Positions 51,160-62,910 are shown, counted from the stretch's first letter. The stretch: DNA of 64,000 nucleotides from Micromonospora zingiberis (GCF_004331455.1 NZ_SJJR01000005.1:295172-359171), one strand, 5' to 3'. Numbers and translations are program-made. The notes: generated from the letters alone by a model not told the origin.

Positions 51160-51974
51160 GTCACCGGCGGAAAGCCGGCGGCGGTGGCCACGGCGTCCAG
51201 CTCGATGCGGAGGTCGGCGGCGGGCGGGTAGTGGCCGTCGCGCTCCAGCAGCACCGCCGGTGGCCGGTGCCGGGCGCACAGCTCGGTGAGTAGTTCCAGC
51301 ACCGGCGCCGGAACCGGGTCGGTGTGCGTGTCGTGGTAGAAGCCGCCGTGTTCGGCGCCGCCGGCCACGTGCAGGTACGCCACCCGGTCCAGCGGGAGCC
51401 GGTCCAGCAGGGCGAGTGGGTCGGTGCCCCGGTTACGGGCGTTGGCGTGCACGTTGGCGATGTCGAGCAGCAGCAGCGCGTCGGTGCGGGCCAGGATCTC
51501 GCTCAGGAACGCCGCTTCGTCGAGTTCGTCGTCCGGCCAGTCGAACAGCGCCGCGATCGGCTCCAGCGCGATCGGTACCGGCAGCTCCGCCTGGGCCCGC
51601 GCGACGTTGGCGCAGACCGCGTCGACCGCCGCCCGGCTACGCGGCAGAGGCAGCAGGTGGCCCGCCTCCATCCCGCCGGCTCGGACGAAGGCGATGTGCT
51701 CGCTGACCAGTGGCGCCGCCAGCAGTTCGGCGACCGCAGCCAGGTGGGCCACCCGGTCCGACTCGACCGGCTCGGCGCCGCCGAGGGAGAGCCGTACCCC
51801 GTGCGGTACGACCGTCACGCCGCGCTGCCGCAGCTCGACCAGTGCCTCCGGCGGCGGTCCGCCGGTGGGCACCGTCTCGGCGATCACCTCGACGAAGCGT
51901 AGGCCGGGTAGCTCGGCGACGAAGCCGGCGATCTCGGGGCGCCAGCCGATGCCTACTCCGTGCGGCCCGGTCAT
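51156..51974 (-). CDS. DUF692 (MNIO-type) iron-dependent oxidase
   Basis: This 272-residue TIM-barrel protein is of the DUF692/MbnB family. Potential metal ligands sit at the expected places: His58 (PHGVRLSL), His93 (SEHIAF), Glu138 (ALEPI), Asp171/Asn174/His176 (LLDIANVHANARN), His202 (LHVAGG), Asp215/His217/Asp219 (HDTHTDP) and Glu244. Family members are multinuclear non-heme iron oxidases that modify cysteine residues in ribosomal peptides (for example methanobactin oxazolones). It overlaps by four bases both the upstream membrane-protein gene and the downstream partner gene. The natural substrate is unknown; the Gly/Cys tail of the upstream product is the obvious candidate. Confidence 0.88.
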   Translation of the reverse strand: MTGPHGVGIGWRPEIAGFVAELPGLRFVEVIAETVPTGGPPPEALVELRQRGVTVVPHGVRLSLGGAEPVESDRVAHLAAVAELLAAPLVSEHIAFVRAGGMEAGHLLPLPRSRAAVDAVCANVARAQAELPVPIALEPIAALFDWPDDELDEAAFLSEILARTDALLLLDIANVHANARNRGTDPLALLDRLPLDRVAYLHVAGGAEHGGFYHDTHTDPVPAPVLELLTELCARHRPPAVLLERDGHYPPAADLRIELDAVATAAGFPPVT

Positions 51975-52894
51975 CCGCCACACCCGCCACCGCCACACCC
52001 GCCGCCACCGCCACCACCACCGTCACCGCCACCGCAGCCCGCGCCGGCCGAGCTGCCACCGCCGCAGCTGCTGGTCGTGCCGCCGCCGGCCGTCACCACC
52101 TCACGCTGGATCTCGGCCTGCTGGGCGAAGGTCGGGTCCAGTGCCCAGAGCGAGGCGGTGCCGTAGATCGCCACCGACATCGCCAGCCCGGCGGAACCGT
52201 AGACGGTGTACGACGGATGCGAGGCGGGTGCCAGGTGACGGCTTCGCTGCCGCAGGGTGCGCAGTGCGCGGTCGGCTGCCCGGGTCCGGCGGGGCACCCG
52301 GAAAAACAGCACCGTGGCCAACACCGCCAACCCGCAGACGATGATCACCAGGTACCAGACCGGACGGCCGTTGACCAGACCGGCGGCGATCCGTGCCACG
52401 CCGAGTGCCGACAGCGCGGCCAGCAGCAGCGGGCCCAGGCGCAGCGCGGCACGACGGTCCGGACCAACCACCAGGTCGTGGCGAGCCAGGCCGTCGCGCA
52501 GTTCGCCGAGGGCTCGCGTCACCCACTCGGCGTGCCGGAGCTGTCGGGCGGGGTAGTGCTGGCTGGCCGCGTAGTGCACGGCCCGGTCGAGCGGGGTGGC
52601 TCCCGGCGGCGGCGAACCTTCGGCGGTGAGCCCGCCGTCGGTCTGCACCCCGAGCGCGCCCTGGTAGCGCAGACTGCTGACCGAGGCCCAGACGGCCCGG
52701 TCCGCCCCACCGTTGAGATAGGCGACCTGCTCCGGGCGGAGCTGGTCGGCGGGGGGTGCCGAGCGGCCGGCCAGCGTGCTCCAGCGGTGGATCAGTACAC
52801 CGGTGACGACCACGACGGTGGCCAGCAGGTAGAGCATCAGGAAGGTGCGACTGGGGACGCCCCAGGTGTCGAAGTCTGCCGCGAGTTCCGTCAT
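51971..52894 (-). CDS. TIGR04222-like membrane protein with Gly/Cys tail
   Basis: This 307-residue protein has membrane helices near 18-36, 152-174, 178-198 and 229-250. A soluble domain between helices 1 and 2 (RPEQVAYLNGGADRAVWASV) is typical of TIGR04222 proteins. The last 40 residues are almost only Gly, Ser and Cys, with Cys277, Cys287, Cys300 and Cys305. Positive residues (RVPRRTRAADRALRTLRQR) between helices 3 and 4 predict that the tail faces outward. The ATG at 52894 has AGGAG upstream. It overlaps the DUF692 gene by four bases and is first of the three-gene unit. Confidence 0.85.
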   Translation of the reverse strand: MTELAADFDTWGVPSRTFLMLYLLATVVVVTGVLIHRWSTLAGRSAPPADQLRPEQVAYLNGGADRAVWASVSSLRYQGALGVQTDGGLTAEGSPPPGATPLDRAVHYAASQHYPARQLRHAEWVTRALGELRDGLARHDLVVGPDRRAALRLGPLLLAALSALGVARIAAGLVNGRPVWYLVIIVCGLAVLATVLFFRVPRRTRAADRALRTLRQRSRHLAPASHPSYTVYGSAGLAMSVAIYGTASLWALDPTFAQQAEIQREVVTAGGGTTSSCGGGSSAGAGCGGGDGGGGGGGGCGGGGCGG

Positions 52895-52984
52895 GGCCTG
52901 CTCCTGTCGCGCGAGGGAACGCGATTTCATTGTGGAACGGCGGTGCCAGCGGTCGACGGGTACGGTGGCGCAGTTATCTCGTCG

Positions 52985-53557
52985 TTACCTACGGCGTACC
53001 GCCTCCTCGACCAGGTCGAGGACCGGGCCGAGGTCGCCGGCCGGGCGCCCCATGGCCAGATGCAGCACCAGGCCGTCGTAGGCGAGTTCGAGGAAGCGGG
53101 CCAGCACGTCGATGGGGACGTCGTCGCGGAGTACGCCGGCGTCGCGTTGGCGGGCGAGGCGGTCCCGGGTCGCCTCCGCGATGGCCGCGGACCGGGCGGC
53201 CCACCGCTCGGCGAAGGCCGGATCGGTACGCAGGCGCCGGGACACTTCCAGTTGGCTGCCCAACCAGCCGGTGGTGTCCGGGGAGATCGCCCGGGCGAGC
53301 AGGTCGCGCATCACCTGGACCAGACCGTTACGGGCGACCGTCTCGACCATCGCCACCGCGTCGTCCTCGGCGACGGCGAGGAACAGCGAGTCCTTGTCGC
53401 GGAAGTGGTGGAAGATGGCGCCCCGGGAGAGTCCGGTCGCCTCTTCGAGGCGGCGCACGGTGGCGCCCTCGTAGCCGTGCCGGGCGAAGCAGGCCCGTGC
53501 GGCGGCAAGAATCTCCTGCCGGCGGGCGTCGAGCTGATCCTGACTTACTCTGGGCAC
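52985..53557 (-). CDS. acnR: AcnR-like TetR-family repressor of aconitase
   Basis: This 190-residue TetR regulator has the helix-turn-helix GATVRRLEEATGLSRGAIFH (about 31-50) followed by HFRDKDSLFLAVAEDD. This region and the C-terminal VLDLVEEAVRRR are very like Corynebacterium AcnR, which represses acn and responds to citrate and iron. Here acnA lies 6.4 kb away rather than adjacent, but both genes carry the same operator-like sequence upstream. GTG start at 53557, no strong ribosome site. Confidence 0.85.
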   Translation of the reverse strand: MPRVSQDQLDARRQEILAAARACFARHGYEGATVRRLEEATGLSRGAIFHHFRDKDSLFLAVAEDDAVAMVETVARNGLVQVMRDLLARAISPDTTGWLGSQLEVSRRLRTDPAFAERWAARSAAIAEATRDRLARQRDAGVLRDDVPIDVLARFLELAYDGLVLHLAMGRPAGDLGPVLDLVEEAVRRR

Positions 53558-53590
53558 AGTCTGATCGTGTCAGCCCACCAAGGGTAACGC

Positions 53591-53609
53591 AAACCGTACG
53601 TACGGCTTG
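53591..53609 (-). promoter_or_regulatory. candidate AcnR operator at acnR
   Basis: AAACCGTACGTACGGCTTG contains the perfect 12-bp palindrome CCGTACGTACGG (53594-53605), 37 bases upstream of the acnR start and next to a possible -35 (TTGCGT). It matches the sequence upstream of acnA at 17 of 19 bases. Confidence 0.6.
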
Positions 53610-53816
53610 GAATGGTCGGCGATCAGGATCTGGGACCGTGGTCCGCCCGGCCCCGGCCAGGGGCGGTGGCCGGCACCGTGACCGTTGCCCAGGCCGGGCC
53701 GTTCCCCGCTGGCGTGGTCGGCGAGGGCACAGATGTGGAACATCGGTATCGGCCCGACACGAGTGCGTAACATCCGGACCTGTCGGCCGGGTACCGAATT
53801 ACCGTAGGGTTCCCGA

Positions 53817-54461
53817 GTGCCGCTGCTCCTGCTGGACTTGGACAACACCCTGCTCGACCGGGCCGGGCCGTTCCGCACCTGGGCAGAGCGCTTCCTCGAC
53901 GGCATCGGCGCCCCGCCGGCCGACATCGAATGGCTGCTGTCCATCGACGCCGACGGCCTGACCGATCGCTGGGATGTCGCGGACGCCATCCGGGACCGCT
54001 ACCGGCTGCGCATCCCCTCCATCGACCTGGTCGAGGAGCTGCACGACGGGGTGGTCGAGTTCACCCGCCTCGATCCCTTGGTGGCCTGCGCGTTGCGGAT
54101 CGCCGACGACGCCGGCTGGATGCCGGTCGTGGTGAGCAACGGGGCCGTACGCCAGCAGGACACCAAGATCCGGCGTACCGGCCTGGACCGCTACGTCGCC
54201 GACTGGGTGATCTCGGAGGAAGCCGGGGTCAGCAAGCCCAACCCCCGGATCTTCGCGCTGGCCGCCCAGCGGGTCCGGATGCCGCTGCGCGGCGCCTGGG
54301 TGATCGGTGACGGCCCGGAGGCGGACATCGGTGGTGCGACCGCCGTCGGCCTGCCCAGCATCTGGCTGCACCGGGGACGGCGCTGGACGGACAGCCGGTT
54401 CGCCCCGACCGTCACGGTGGACACGGTGATCGCCGCGGTCGCCGCCGTCATGGGCGCCTGA
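53817..54461 (+). CDS. HAD-superfamily hydrolase
   Basis: This 214-residue phosphatase-like protein has all four HAD motifs: DLDNTLLD (Asp7 and Asp9), VVVSNG (near 101), the Lys of VSKPNPRIF (near 140) and IGDGPEADIGG (near 161). The cap domain is alpha-helical (class I). The substrate is unknown. GTG start at 53817; a TAGGGT six bases before it suggests a leaderless transcript. It diverges from acnR, with 259 bases between. Confidence 0.9.
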   Translation: MPLLLLDLDNTLLDRAGPFRTWAERFLDGIGAPPADIEWLLSIDADGLTDRWDVADAIRDRYRLRIPSIDLVEELHDGVVEFTRLDPLVACALRIADDAGWMPVVVSNGAVRQQDTKIRRTGLDRYVADWVISEEAGVSKPNPRIFALAAQRVRMPLRGAWVIGDGPEADIGGATAVGLPSIWLHRGRRWTDSRFAPTVTVDTVIAAVAAVMGA

Positions 54462-54629
54462 GACCGGCCGGTCCCTAAATCGGTTGACCTGGCGCCGAGG
54501 GTGCCACGAGCATGGTCCGCGCATTGTCTTTCCGGGCGCCCGCCCGGTCGAGGAGAGGGGGTCGGTCATGGCCGTCTTCGCAGGTCACTTCCGGCCTTCA
54601 ACCACCTCGAACAAGGGACAACCAGCGCA

Positions 54630-55568
54630 GTGCGCGATGACGATTCCGCGGCGCGGGAGCGCCGCACCCGCGGCAAGCGCCGCTTTGACGACGATGACGA
54701 ACCGAGCTTCCTGAAGCGCGGACGCCAGCCCGGGCCGGTTCCGGCCGACCCTGCTGACGAAGCCGATCCGGACACCGGCGAGGTCTGGTCCTCCTGGGAC
54801 GACGCCGTGCACGGCCCGCAACCCCATCCGGCCTGGCTGGTCACCGAGTTGGCCGCCAAGGACACCGAACTCGGGGTGTTGAAGACCGGCAAGGAGGCGG
54901 ACGTCCACCTGGTCCGCCGGGCCGTCCCCGACAGCGACCGCTCCTGCCTGCTGGCGGCGAAGCGCTACCGCGACCCCAAGCACCGGCTCTTCCACCGGGA
55001 CGCCGGCTACCTGGAAGGGCGTCGGGTCCGCCGATCACGGGAGATGCGGGCGATGACCGGACGGACGGCGTTCGGCCGGCAGATGATCGCCGGGCAGTGG
55101 GCGGCGGCCGAGTTCGCCGCGTTGGCCCAGCTCTGGGAGATCGGCGATCGGTACGGCACGGTCGCCGTGCCGTACCCGGTGCAACTGCGCGGCACCGAGC
55201 TGATGCTGGAGTTCCTCGGTGACCCCGACGGTGGGCGGGCCGCGCCCCGGCTGGCCGAACTCCGGCCGGCCGGAGCCGAGCTACGCGGGCTGTGGGAGCA
55301 ACTCGTCGAGGCCCTGATGGTCCTGGCGCGGGCCGGGTACGCGCACGGCGACCTGTCGCCGTACAACCTGTTGGTGCACGCCGGGCGACTGGTGCTGATC
55401 GATCTGCCGCAGGTGGTGGACGTGGTGGCCAACCCGCAGGGACGGGACTTCCTGGCCCGCGACGTCCGGGTCGTCGCCACCTGGTTCGCCGCCCGTGGCC
55501 TGCCGCCGGGTCTCGTCGAGCCGACCGCGCTCACCGAGTTGCTGGCGCGTGAGGCGGGCCTGCGCTGA
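54630..55568 (+). CDS. RIO1-like atypical serine/threonine kinase
   Basis: This protein of about 312 residues has an acidic, charged N-terminal 70 residues, then a RIO kinase domain: GVLKTGKEADVHLVRR (ATP loop, near 82), AAKRYRD (Lys), the catalytic YAHGDLSPYNLLV (HGDLSxxN, near 236) and the metal-binding LVLIDLPQVVD (near 255). RIO kinases act in ribosome maturation in archaea and eukaryotes; the bacterial role is not well known. The GTG at 54630 is a best guess; the frame is open further upstream. Confidence 0.88.
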   Translation: MRDDDSAARERRTRGKRRFDDDDEPSFLKRGRQPGPVPADPADEADPDTGEVWSSWDDAVHGPQPHPAWLVTELAAKDTELGVLKTGKEADVHLVRRAVPDSDRSCLLAAKRYRDPKHRLFHRDAGYLEGRRVRRSREMRAMTGRTAFGRQMIAGQWAAAEFAALAQLWEIGDRYGTVAVPYPVQLRGTELMLEFLGDPDGGRAAPRLAELRPAGAELRGLWEQLVEALMVLARAGYAHGDLSPYNLLVHAGRLVLIDLPQVVDVVANPQGRDFLARDVRVVATWFAARGLPPGLVEPTALTELLAREAGLR

Positions 55569-55571
55569 TCA

Positions 55572-55606
55572 CCGGCTCCGGGCGGCGGACCGCCGCCCGG
55601 AGCCGG
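55572..55606. terminator. bidirectional terminator, RIO kinase / DUF2630
   Basis: CCGGCTCCGGGCGGCG pairs perfectly with CGCCGCCCGGAGCCGG around GAC (16-bp stem), between two convergent genes. Confidence 0.75.
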
Positions 55607-55613
55607 GCCACAG

Positions 55614-55862
55614 CTATTGCAGGTACCGCTCGACCTCCGACACCGGCCGGGCGCCCTGCGCCTCGGGGTCGCCGTGTGCCTGCCGCGCCGCACGGCGCCG
55701 GCGGAGCAGGTCCCAGCACTGGTCGAGGGATTCCTCCAGCTCGCGTAGCCGGGTCCGGGCCTCGTCGTCGGTGCCCGCCTCGTTGGCCTGCGCGGTGGCG
55801 CGCAGCCGGTGCTCCTCGTCGACCAGTTCGGAGATCCGGCTCAGGATGGTCTTGTCGTCCAT
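55614..55862 (-). CDS. DUF2630 family small protein
   Basis: This 82-residue helical protein begins MDDKTILSRISELVDEEHRL, with a second helix LRELEESLDQCWDLLRRRRA and an end VSEVERYLQ. This is the DUF2630 pattern common in actinobacteria, with no known function. The coiled-coil look suggests a dimer. The ATG at 55862 is used rather than an upstream extension. Monocistronic. Confidence 0.88.
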   Translation of the reverse strand: MDDKTILSRISELVDEEHRLRATAQANEAGTDDEARTRLRELEESLDQCWDLLRRRRAARQAHGDPEAQGARPVSEVERYLQ

Positions 55863-56153
55863 GCCCTGAGCCTGGCACAGCACGGCGGGCCACGCCCGGA
55901 TTCCCCTGCGGCGAGCCCGGCCCGGCCGGGCCCAGTTCGCTTCGCTCGGCCGGCGGATCGTGGCGGGACGACTGGCCGTCGCGGTGGTGCCGACGGTCGG
56001 CAGGCGCTACCGACGGCACCCGGAGCGGGCCGACCAGGGCATGATCACGAGCGCTTGAGTTGGCGCGGTGCCGCTGTTAGCGTGCGCCGGGGTCGGTGTG
56101 CGTGGCGCGCGGCTGACCGACCGATCGATTGGGCCAGGGCCAGGGACGGTGTG

Positions 56154-58691
56154 ATGGGTTCCCGCAGTTCGAAGCTGCGCACCAAGGTCGTGGCCCTGCT
56201 GGTTTCGCTGACGGCTCTCTGGGGCTTCGCCGCCTGGGTCACCGTCCGAGAGGGAGTCAACCTCGTCGGCGTGCAGGCGCTCGACGTACGGGTCTTCGAG
56301 CCCAGCGAGCCGCTGCTGTTGCAACTCCAGTCGGAGCGGCGTACCTCACTGGTGTATCTGGGGCGACCGGACGAGACGCAGCGCGCCGAACTGACGCAAC
56401 TTCGGCAGCGTACCGACGACCTGGCCACCGAGTTTGTCGAGTCGACCGACCACTGGCAGGTCGGCGTCTTCGGCAGCAAGGATCTGCACGAGCGCGTCGC
56501 CGAGCTGAACCAGGGACTGGCCGCGCTGCCGGACACCCGCGCCGCGGTCGACCAGCGCAACATCGGCCGGAGCGAGGCCGGCACCGCGTACACCGCGCTG
56601 ATCGGCGCGATCTACCAGGTCTACGACGCGCTCGGCAACCTGGACGACGACGAGATCGCCGACAACACCGCCCAACTCATCCGGCTCAACCAGGCCCGGG
56701 AACTGGTGTCCCAGGAGGACGCCATGCTCGCCGGAATCCTGGCCGCCGGCCGGATCACCCCGGCCGAGCGGGCGGAGTTCACCCGCCTGGTGGGGGCCCG
56801 GCAGTTCCTCGCCGAGCAGGCGGTCCGCCGGCTGCCCGAGGCCGATCAGCGCCGCTACGAGCAGCTGATCGCCGGCACCGACTTCAGGCGGCTGGCCGAA
56901 CTGGAACGCGAGGTCATGCTCGCCTCCGGCACCGTACGGATGCCGTTCGACAGTCAGGAGTGGAACGAGACCACCTCGGCCGCACTGATCGAGATCGGCG
57001 ACGTGGTACTGGCCGGCGGTGACGAGGTCGTCGAGCGCGCCACCCCGGTCGCCGTCGGTGTCATCGTCCGGCTGGTGCTCGCCGCCGGTCTCGGGCTGCT
57101 CGTGGTCATCGCCGCGGTGGTCATCTCGATCACCACCGCGCGGGCCGTGGTGCAGCAGTTGCAGCGGCTGCGCGACGCGGCGTTCCGACTCGCCAACGAG
57201 CGGCTGCCGAGCGTGGTGGAGCGGGTCGGGCGCGGTGAACCGGTGGACGTCGCCCGGGAGGCGGCGCCGTTGCGCTCCGGTGACGACGCGGTCGGCCAGC
57301 TGGGTCGGGGCTTCAACGCCGTGCAGGACACCGCCATCCGTACGGTGGTGGAGCAGGCCGAGTCGCACCGGGCGGCCCGCGAGGTCTCCCTCAGCCTGAC
57401 CCGGCGTACCCAGGCCCTGGTGCACCGCCAGCTCACCCTGCTGGACGTGATGGAGCGGCGGGAGCACGACGCCAAGGAGTTGGCGGAGCTGTTCCGCGTG
57501 GACCACCTCGCCACCCGGATGCGGCGTAACGCGGAGAACTTGATCCTGCTGGCCGGCTCGACACCGGGTCGTGCCTGGCGGCGCAGCGTGCCGTTGGTCG
57601 ACGTGGTCCGGGGCGCGGTCGGTGAGGTCGAGGACTACACCCGGGTCACCGTGCTGCCCATCGGTGAGGTGTCGCTCGCCGGTCAGGTGGTCGGTGACGT
57701 CATCCACCTGCTCGCCGAGCTGATCGAGAACGGGCTGTCCTTCTCCCCGCCGCACACCACCGTCGAGGTGCGGGGGCAGCTCGTCGCCAACGGGTTCGCC
57801 ATCGAGATCGAGGACCGCGGTCTGGGGATGACCGAAGAGGACCTCGCCGCCGTCAACCACCGGATCGTGGACCGGTCCGAACCGCGCCTCGCCGACGCCT
57901 CGCGGCTGGGCCTGCACCTGGTGAGCCGGCTGACCGACCGGCACGGGATACAGGTACGGCTCAGGGAGTCCGCGTACGGCGGCACGACCGCCGTGGTGCT
58001 GATCCCGAGCACCCTGATCGTCGTCGACGGCGCCGAGCCGGCGGACCCGGCCGACCCGGGCACGGGGCGGCCGACGCCGGCCGCCGAGCCGGACCGGGCC
58101 GTGCCGGCCGAGCGGTCGGTGGCCCCGATGGCGCTGCCACCCGCGCCCGGCCCCGGCGGTGCCGTCGAACAGCGGCGTGCTGCCGACCCGCCGGTGGAGA
58201 TCCCACTCGGGCCGCCCGGCACCGACGTCGGGCTGCCGACCCGGTCGCGGCGTCGGCCGGTCCACTCCGCACTGGACGGACCGACCCTTCCGATCGGTCT
58301 GCCGGTCGCGTCCCCGCCCGGGGCCGACGGCCCGCCCCGGCGCCCGCTGGACGTCCGCGCCGGCCCACCGGTCACCGACAGTTCCGGGGCGGGAAGCACG
58401 GCGGCGCGAACCAGACCGGGTGGTGCCGGCCCGATCGAGCCGGCCCGCACCGAGTCGGGGCTGCCGGTCCGCATCCGGCAGGCCAGCATCACGCCGGCCC
58501 TGCGGGCCGCGCCTGCGGTCGCGGAGGAGGACGACGACGTGATCCGCGAACCCGAACAGGTTCGACGCATGATGAGTTCGTACCAGACAGGCACCCGGCG
58601 CGGACGCACGGACGCCGCCCGGCTGCTCGGCGGTGGCGGTCGGCCAGGTGACACGGACGAGTCCGACGACGCCGACCAACAGGAGTCCTGA
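56154..58691 (+). CDS. cvnA: conservon sensor kinase (CvnA-like, NIT and HAMP domains)
   Basis: This 845-residue membrane sensor has helix 1 at about 13-31, a large extracytoplasmic nitrate/nitrite-sensing-like region (50-290), helix 2 at about 303-326, then HAMP. The histidine-kinase-like ATPase has the N box LLAELIENGLSFSPP (near 521) and G boxes (EDRGLGMTEEDL, SRLGLHLVSRL). A 220-residue Pro/Ala-rich tail follows. It matches CvnA of the actinobacterial conservons, which pair such a kinase with a Roadblock protein and a small GTPase. The ATG at 56154 follows AGGGAC. cvnB is 84 bases downstream. Confidence 0.9.
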   Translation: MGSRSSKLRTKVVALLVSLTALWGFAAWVTVREGVNLVGVQALDVRVFEPSEPLLLQLQSERRTSLVYLGRPDETQRAELTQLRQRTDDLATEFVESTDHWQVGVFGSKDLHERVAELNQGLAALPDTRAAVDQRNIGRSEAGTAYTALIGAIYQVYDALGNLDDDEIADNTAQLIRLNQARELVSQEDAMLAGILAAGRITPAERAEFTRLVGARQFLAEQAVRRLPEADQRRYEQLIAGTDFRRLAELEREVMLASGTVRMPFDSQEWNETTSAALIEIGDVVLAGGDEVVERATPVAVGVIVRLVLAAGLGLLVVIAAVVISITTARAVVQQLQRLRDAAFRLANERLPSVVERVGRGEPVDVAREAAPLRSGDDAVGQLGRGFNAVQDTAIRTVVEQAESHRAAREVSLSLTRRTQALVHRQLTLLDVMERREHDAKELAELFRVDHLATRMRRNAENLILLAGSTPGRAWRRSVPLVDVVRGAVGEVEDYTRVTVLPIGEVSLAGQVVGDVIHLLAELIENGLSFSPPHTTVEVRGQLVANGFAIEIEDRGLGMTEEDLAAVNHRIVDRSEPRLADASRLGLHLVSRLTDRHGIQVRLRESAYGGTTAVVLIPSTLIVVDGAEPADPADPGTGRPTPAAEPDRAVPAERSVAPMALPPAPGPGGAVEQRRAADPPVEIPLGPPGTDVGLPTRSRRRPVHSALDGPTLPIGLPVASPPGADGPPRRPLDVRAGPPVTDSSGAGSTAARTRPGGAGPIEPARTESGLPVRIRQASITPALRAAPAVAEEDDDVIREPEQVRRMMSSYQTGTRRGRTDAARLLGGGGRPGDTDESDDADQQES

Positions 58692-58775
58692 CCGTCGATC
58701 GGGCGGCGATCCGCCGACAAGCGGTCAGGACCAGGATGAGCACGGCGATGAGCCGGGGGAGAAGAGGACGACGAA

Positions 58776-59198
58776 GTGGCGCAGAAGACGGCATCGAGTG
58801 CCGACCTGACGTGGTTGCTGGACGATCTGGTCGGCCGGGTCAAGCAGGCCGACCATGCGGTCGCGCTGTCCGCCGACGGTCTGCTGATGGCCTCCTCGCA
58901 GGGGCTCAGCCGCGACGACGGCGAGCACCTGGCGGCGATGGCGGCCGGCATCCAGAGCCTGGCCCGGGGCGCGGGTAAGCGGTTCGGCGGCGGGCAGGTG
59001 CAGCAGACGATCATCGAGATGCAGTCCTCGTTCCTGTTCGTCACAGCCGCCGGTCGCAACGCCTGCCTCGCGGTACTGGCCAGTGAGGACGCGGATGTGG
59101 GACTGATCGCGTACGAGATGGCCATGTTGGTCACCCGGGTCGGCAAGTACGTCGCGTCGCCGACCCGATCGGCCGAGCAGATCAACGGGGACAACTAG
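58776..59198 (+). CDS. cvnB: Roadblock/LC7 protein (CvnB-like)
   Basis: This 140-residue single Roadblock/LC7 domain protein includes DLTWLLDDLVGRVKQADHAV, SADGLLMASSQGL and a C-terminal EMAMLVTRVGKYV. In conservons CvnB interacts with the kinase and modulates the GTPase. GTG start at 58776 after GAGAAGAGGACG. The next gene is the GTPase, 54 bases away; no DUF742 (cvnC) gene lies between. Confidence 0.92.
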   Translation: MAQKTASSADLTWLLDDLVGRVKQADHAVALSADGLLMASSQGLSRDDGEHLAAMAAGIQSLARGAGKRFGGGQVQQTIIEMQSSFLFVTAAGRNACLAVLASEDADVGLIAYEMAMLVTRVGKYVASPTRSAEQINGDN

Positions 59199-59252
59199 CC
59201 CGCACAGCAGCGTCGGCGTTTTCCCGACCAGGCATCTTCGAGGCGGTTATCA

Positions 59253-59855
59253 ATGGACTACGGGCACTCTGAGCGGTCGTCGGGCACGGCCGCATTGCCC
59301 ACAGCGATCAAGATCCTGGTCGCGGGTGGATTCGGGGTGGGCAAGACCACGTTGGTCGGCGCGATCAGTGAGACCAAACCGTTGCGGACCGAGGAGGTGC
59401 TGACCGAATCGGGAGTGGGCATCGACGACCTCTCCGGTGTCGAGGCGAAGCAGACCACGACCGTGGCGATGGACTTCGGTCGCATCACCATCAGCGACGA
59501 CCTGGTGCTGTACCTGTTCGGTACCCCGGGTCAGGACCGGTTCTGGTTCGTCTGGGACGAGCTGGCGCTGGGCGCGATCGGCGCGGTGGTGCTGGCGGAC
59601 ACCCGCCGGCTCGCCGACTGCTTCCCCTCGATCGACTACTTCGAGGGCCGGGGCACGCCGTTCCTGGTCGCGGTGAACTGCTTCGAGGGAGCACGGCAGT
59701 ACCGGCTCGACGAGGTGCAGTCCGCCCTGAACCTCGACCCCGAGGTCCCGGTGCTGCTCTGCGACGCCCGGCAGCGCGAGTCGGTCAAGGAAGCGCTCAT
59801 CACCCTGGTGGAGCACGCGTTGAAGCTCCGAGAGTCCCGCCGCACCGCCGAATAG
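59253..59855 (+). CDS. cvnD: conservon small GTPase (CvnD-like)
   Basis: This 200-residue GTP-binding protein has P-loop GGFGVGKTTLVGAISE (near 25), switch segment TTTVAMDFGRI, G3 box GTPGQDRFWF (near 91) and VAVNCFEGARQY in the N/TKxD region. It is the MglA-like switch of the cvn system. Usually it is encoded just after cvnC, which is missing here. A strong terminator follows. Confidence 0.93.
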   Translation: MDYGHSERSSGTAALPTAIKILVAGGFGVGKTTLVGAISETKPLRTEEVLTESGVGIDDLSGVEAKQTTTVAMDFGRITISDDLVLYLFGTPGQDRFWFVWDELALGAIGAVVLADTRRLADCFPSIDYFEGRGTPFLVAVNCFEGARQYRLDEVQSALNLDPEVPVLLCDARQRESVKEALITLVEHALKLRESRRTAE

Positions 59856-59896
59856 CGGGCCCGCCGGCGCGCGGCGCGGCGGAACCGCAAACGATC

Positions 59897-59934
59897 GAAG
59901 GGCTCCTTCCCGCCTGCGCGGGAAGGAGCCCTTC
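59897..59934. terminator. bidirectional terminator, cvnD / acnA
   Basis: GAAGGGCTCCTTCCCGC pairs perfectly with GCGGGAAGGAGCCCTTC around CTGC: a 17-bp stem between convergent genes, the strongest in the window. Confidence 0.85.
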
Positions 59935-59945
59935 GGCCTGAAACG

Positions 59946-62783
<2,838 letters not shown>

Positions 62784-62891
62784 GTCGTACTCCTTCACAC
62801 CAGCGACCGTGAGTAGTCCTGAGCAGTCTGTCGCACCGGCCGGAGCGTCGCCGTGGTTAGGTGACACTTACCGCCGATCTCGCTGTCAACA

Positions 62892-62910
62892 AAACCGTAC
62901 GTCCGTCTTG
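62892..62910 (-). promoter_or_regulatory. candidate AcnR operator and acnA promoter
   Basis: AAACCGTACGTCCGTCTTG matches the acnR upstream site at 17 of 19 bases. On the minus strand a TTGACA (62889-62884) follows directly, a good -35, although the -10 (TGTCAC, 17-base spacer) is poor. The site would sit at the upstream edge of the acnA promoter. Confidence 0.55.

Noticed and set aside
62784..62867. N-terminal extension of acnA
   Set aside because: The extension is not family-like, and the GTG at 62783 has a well-spaced AAGGAG and gives the standard aconitase N-terminus.
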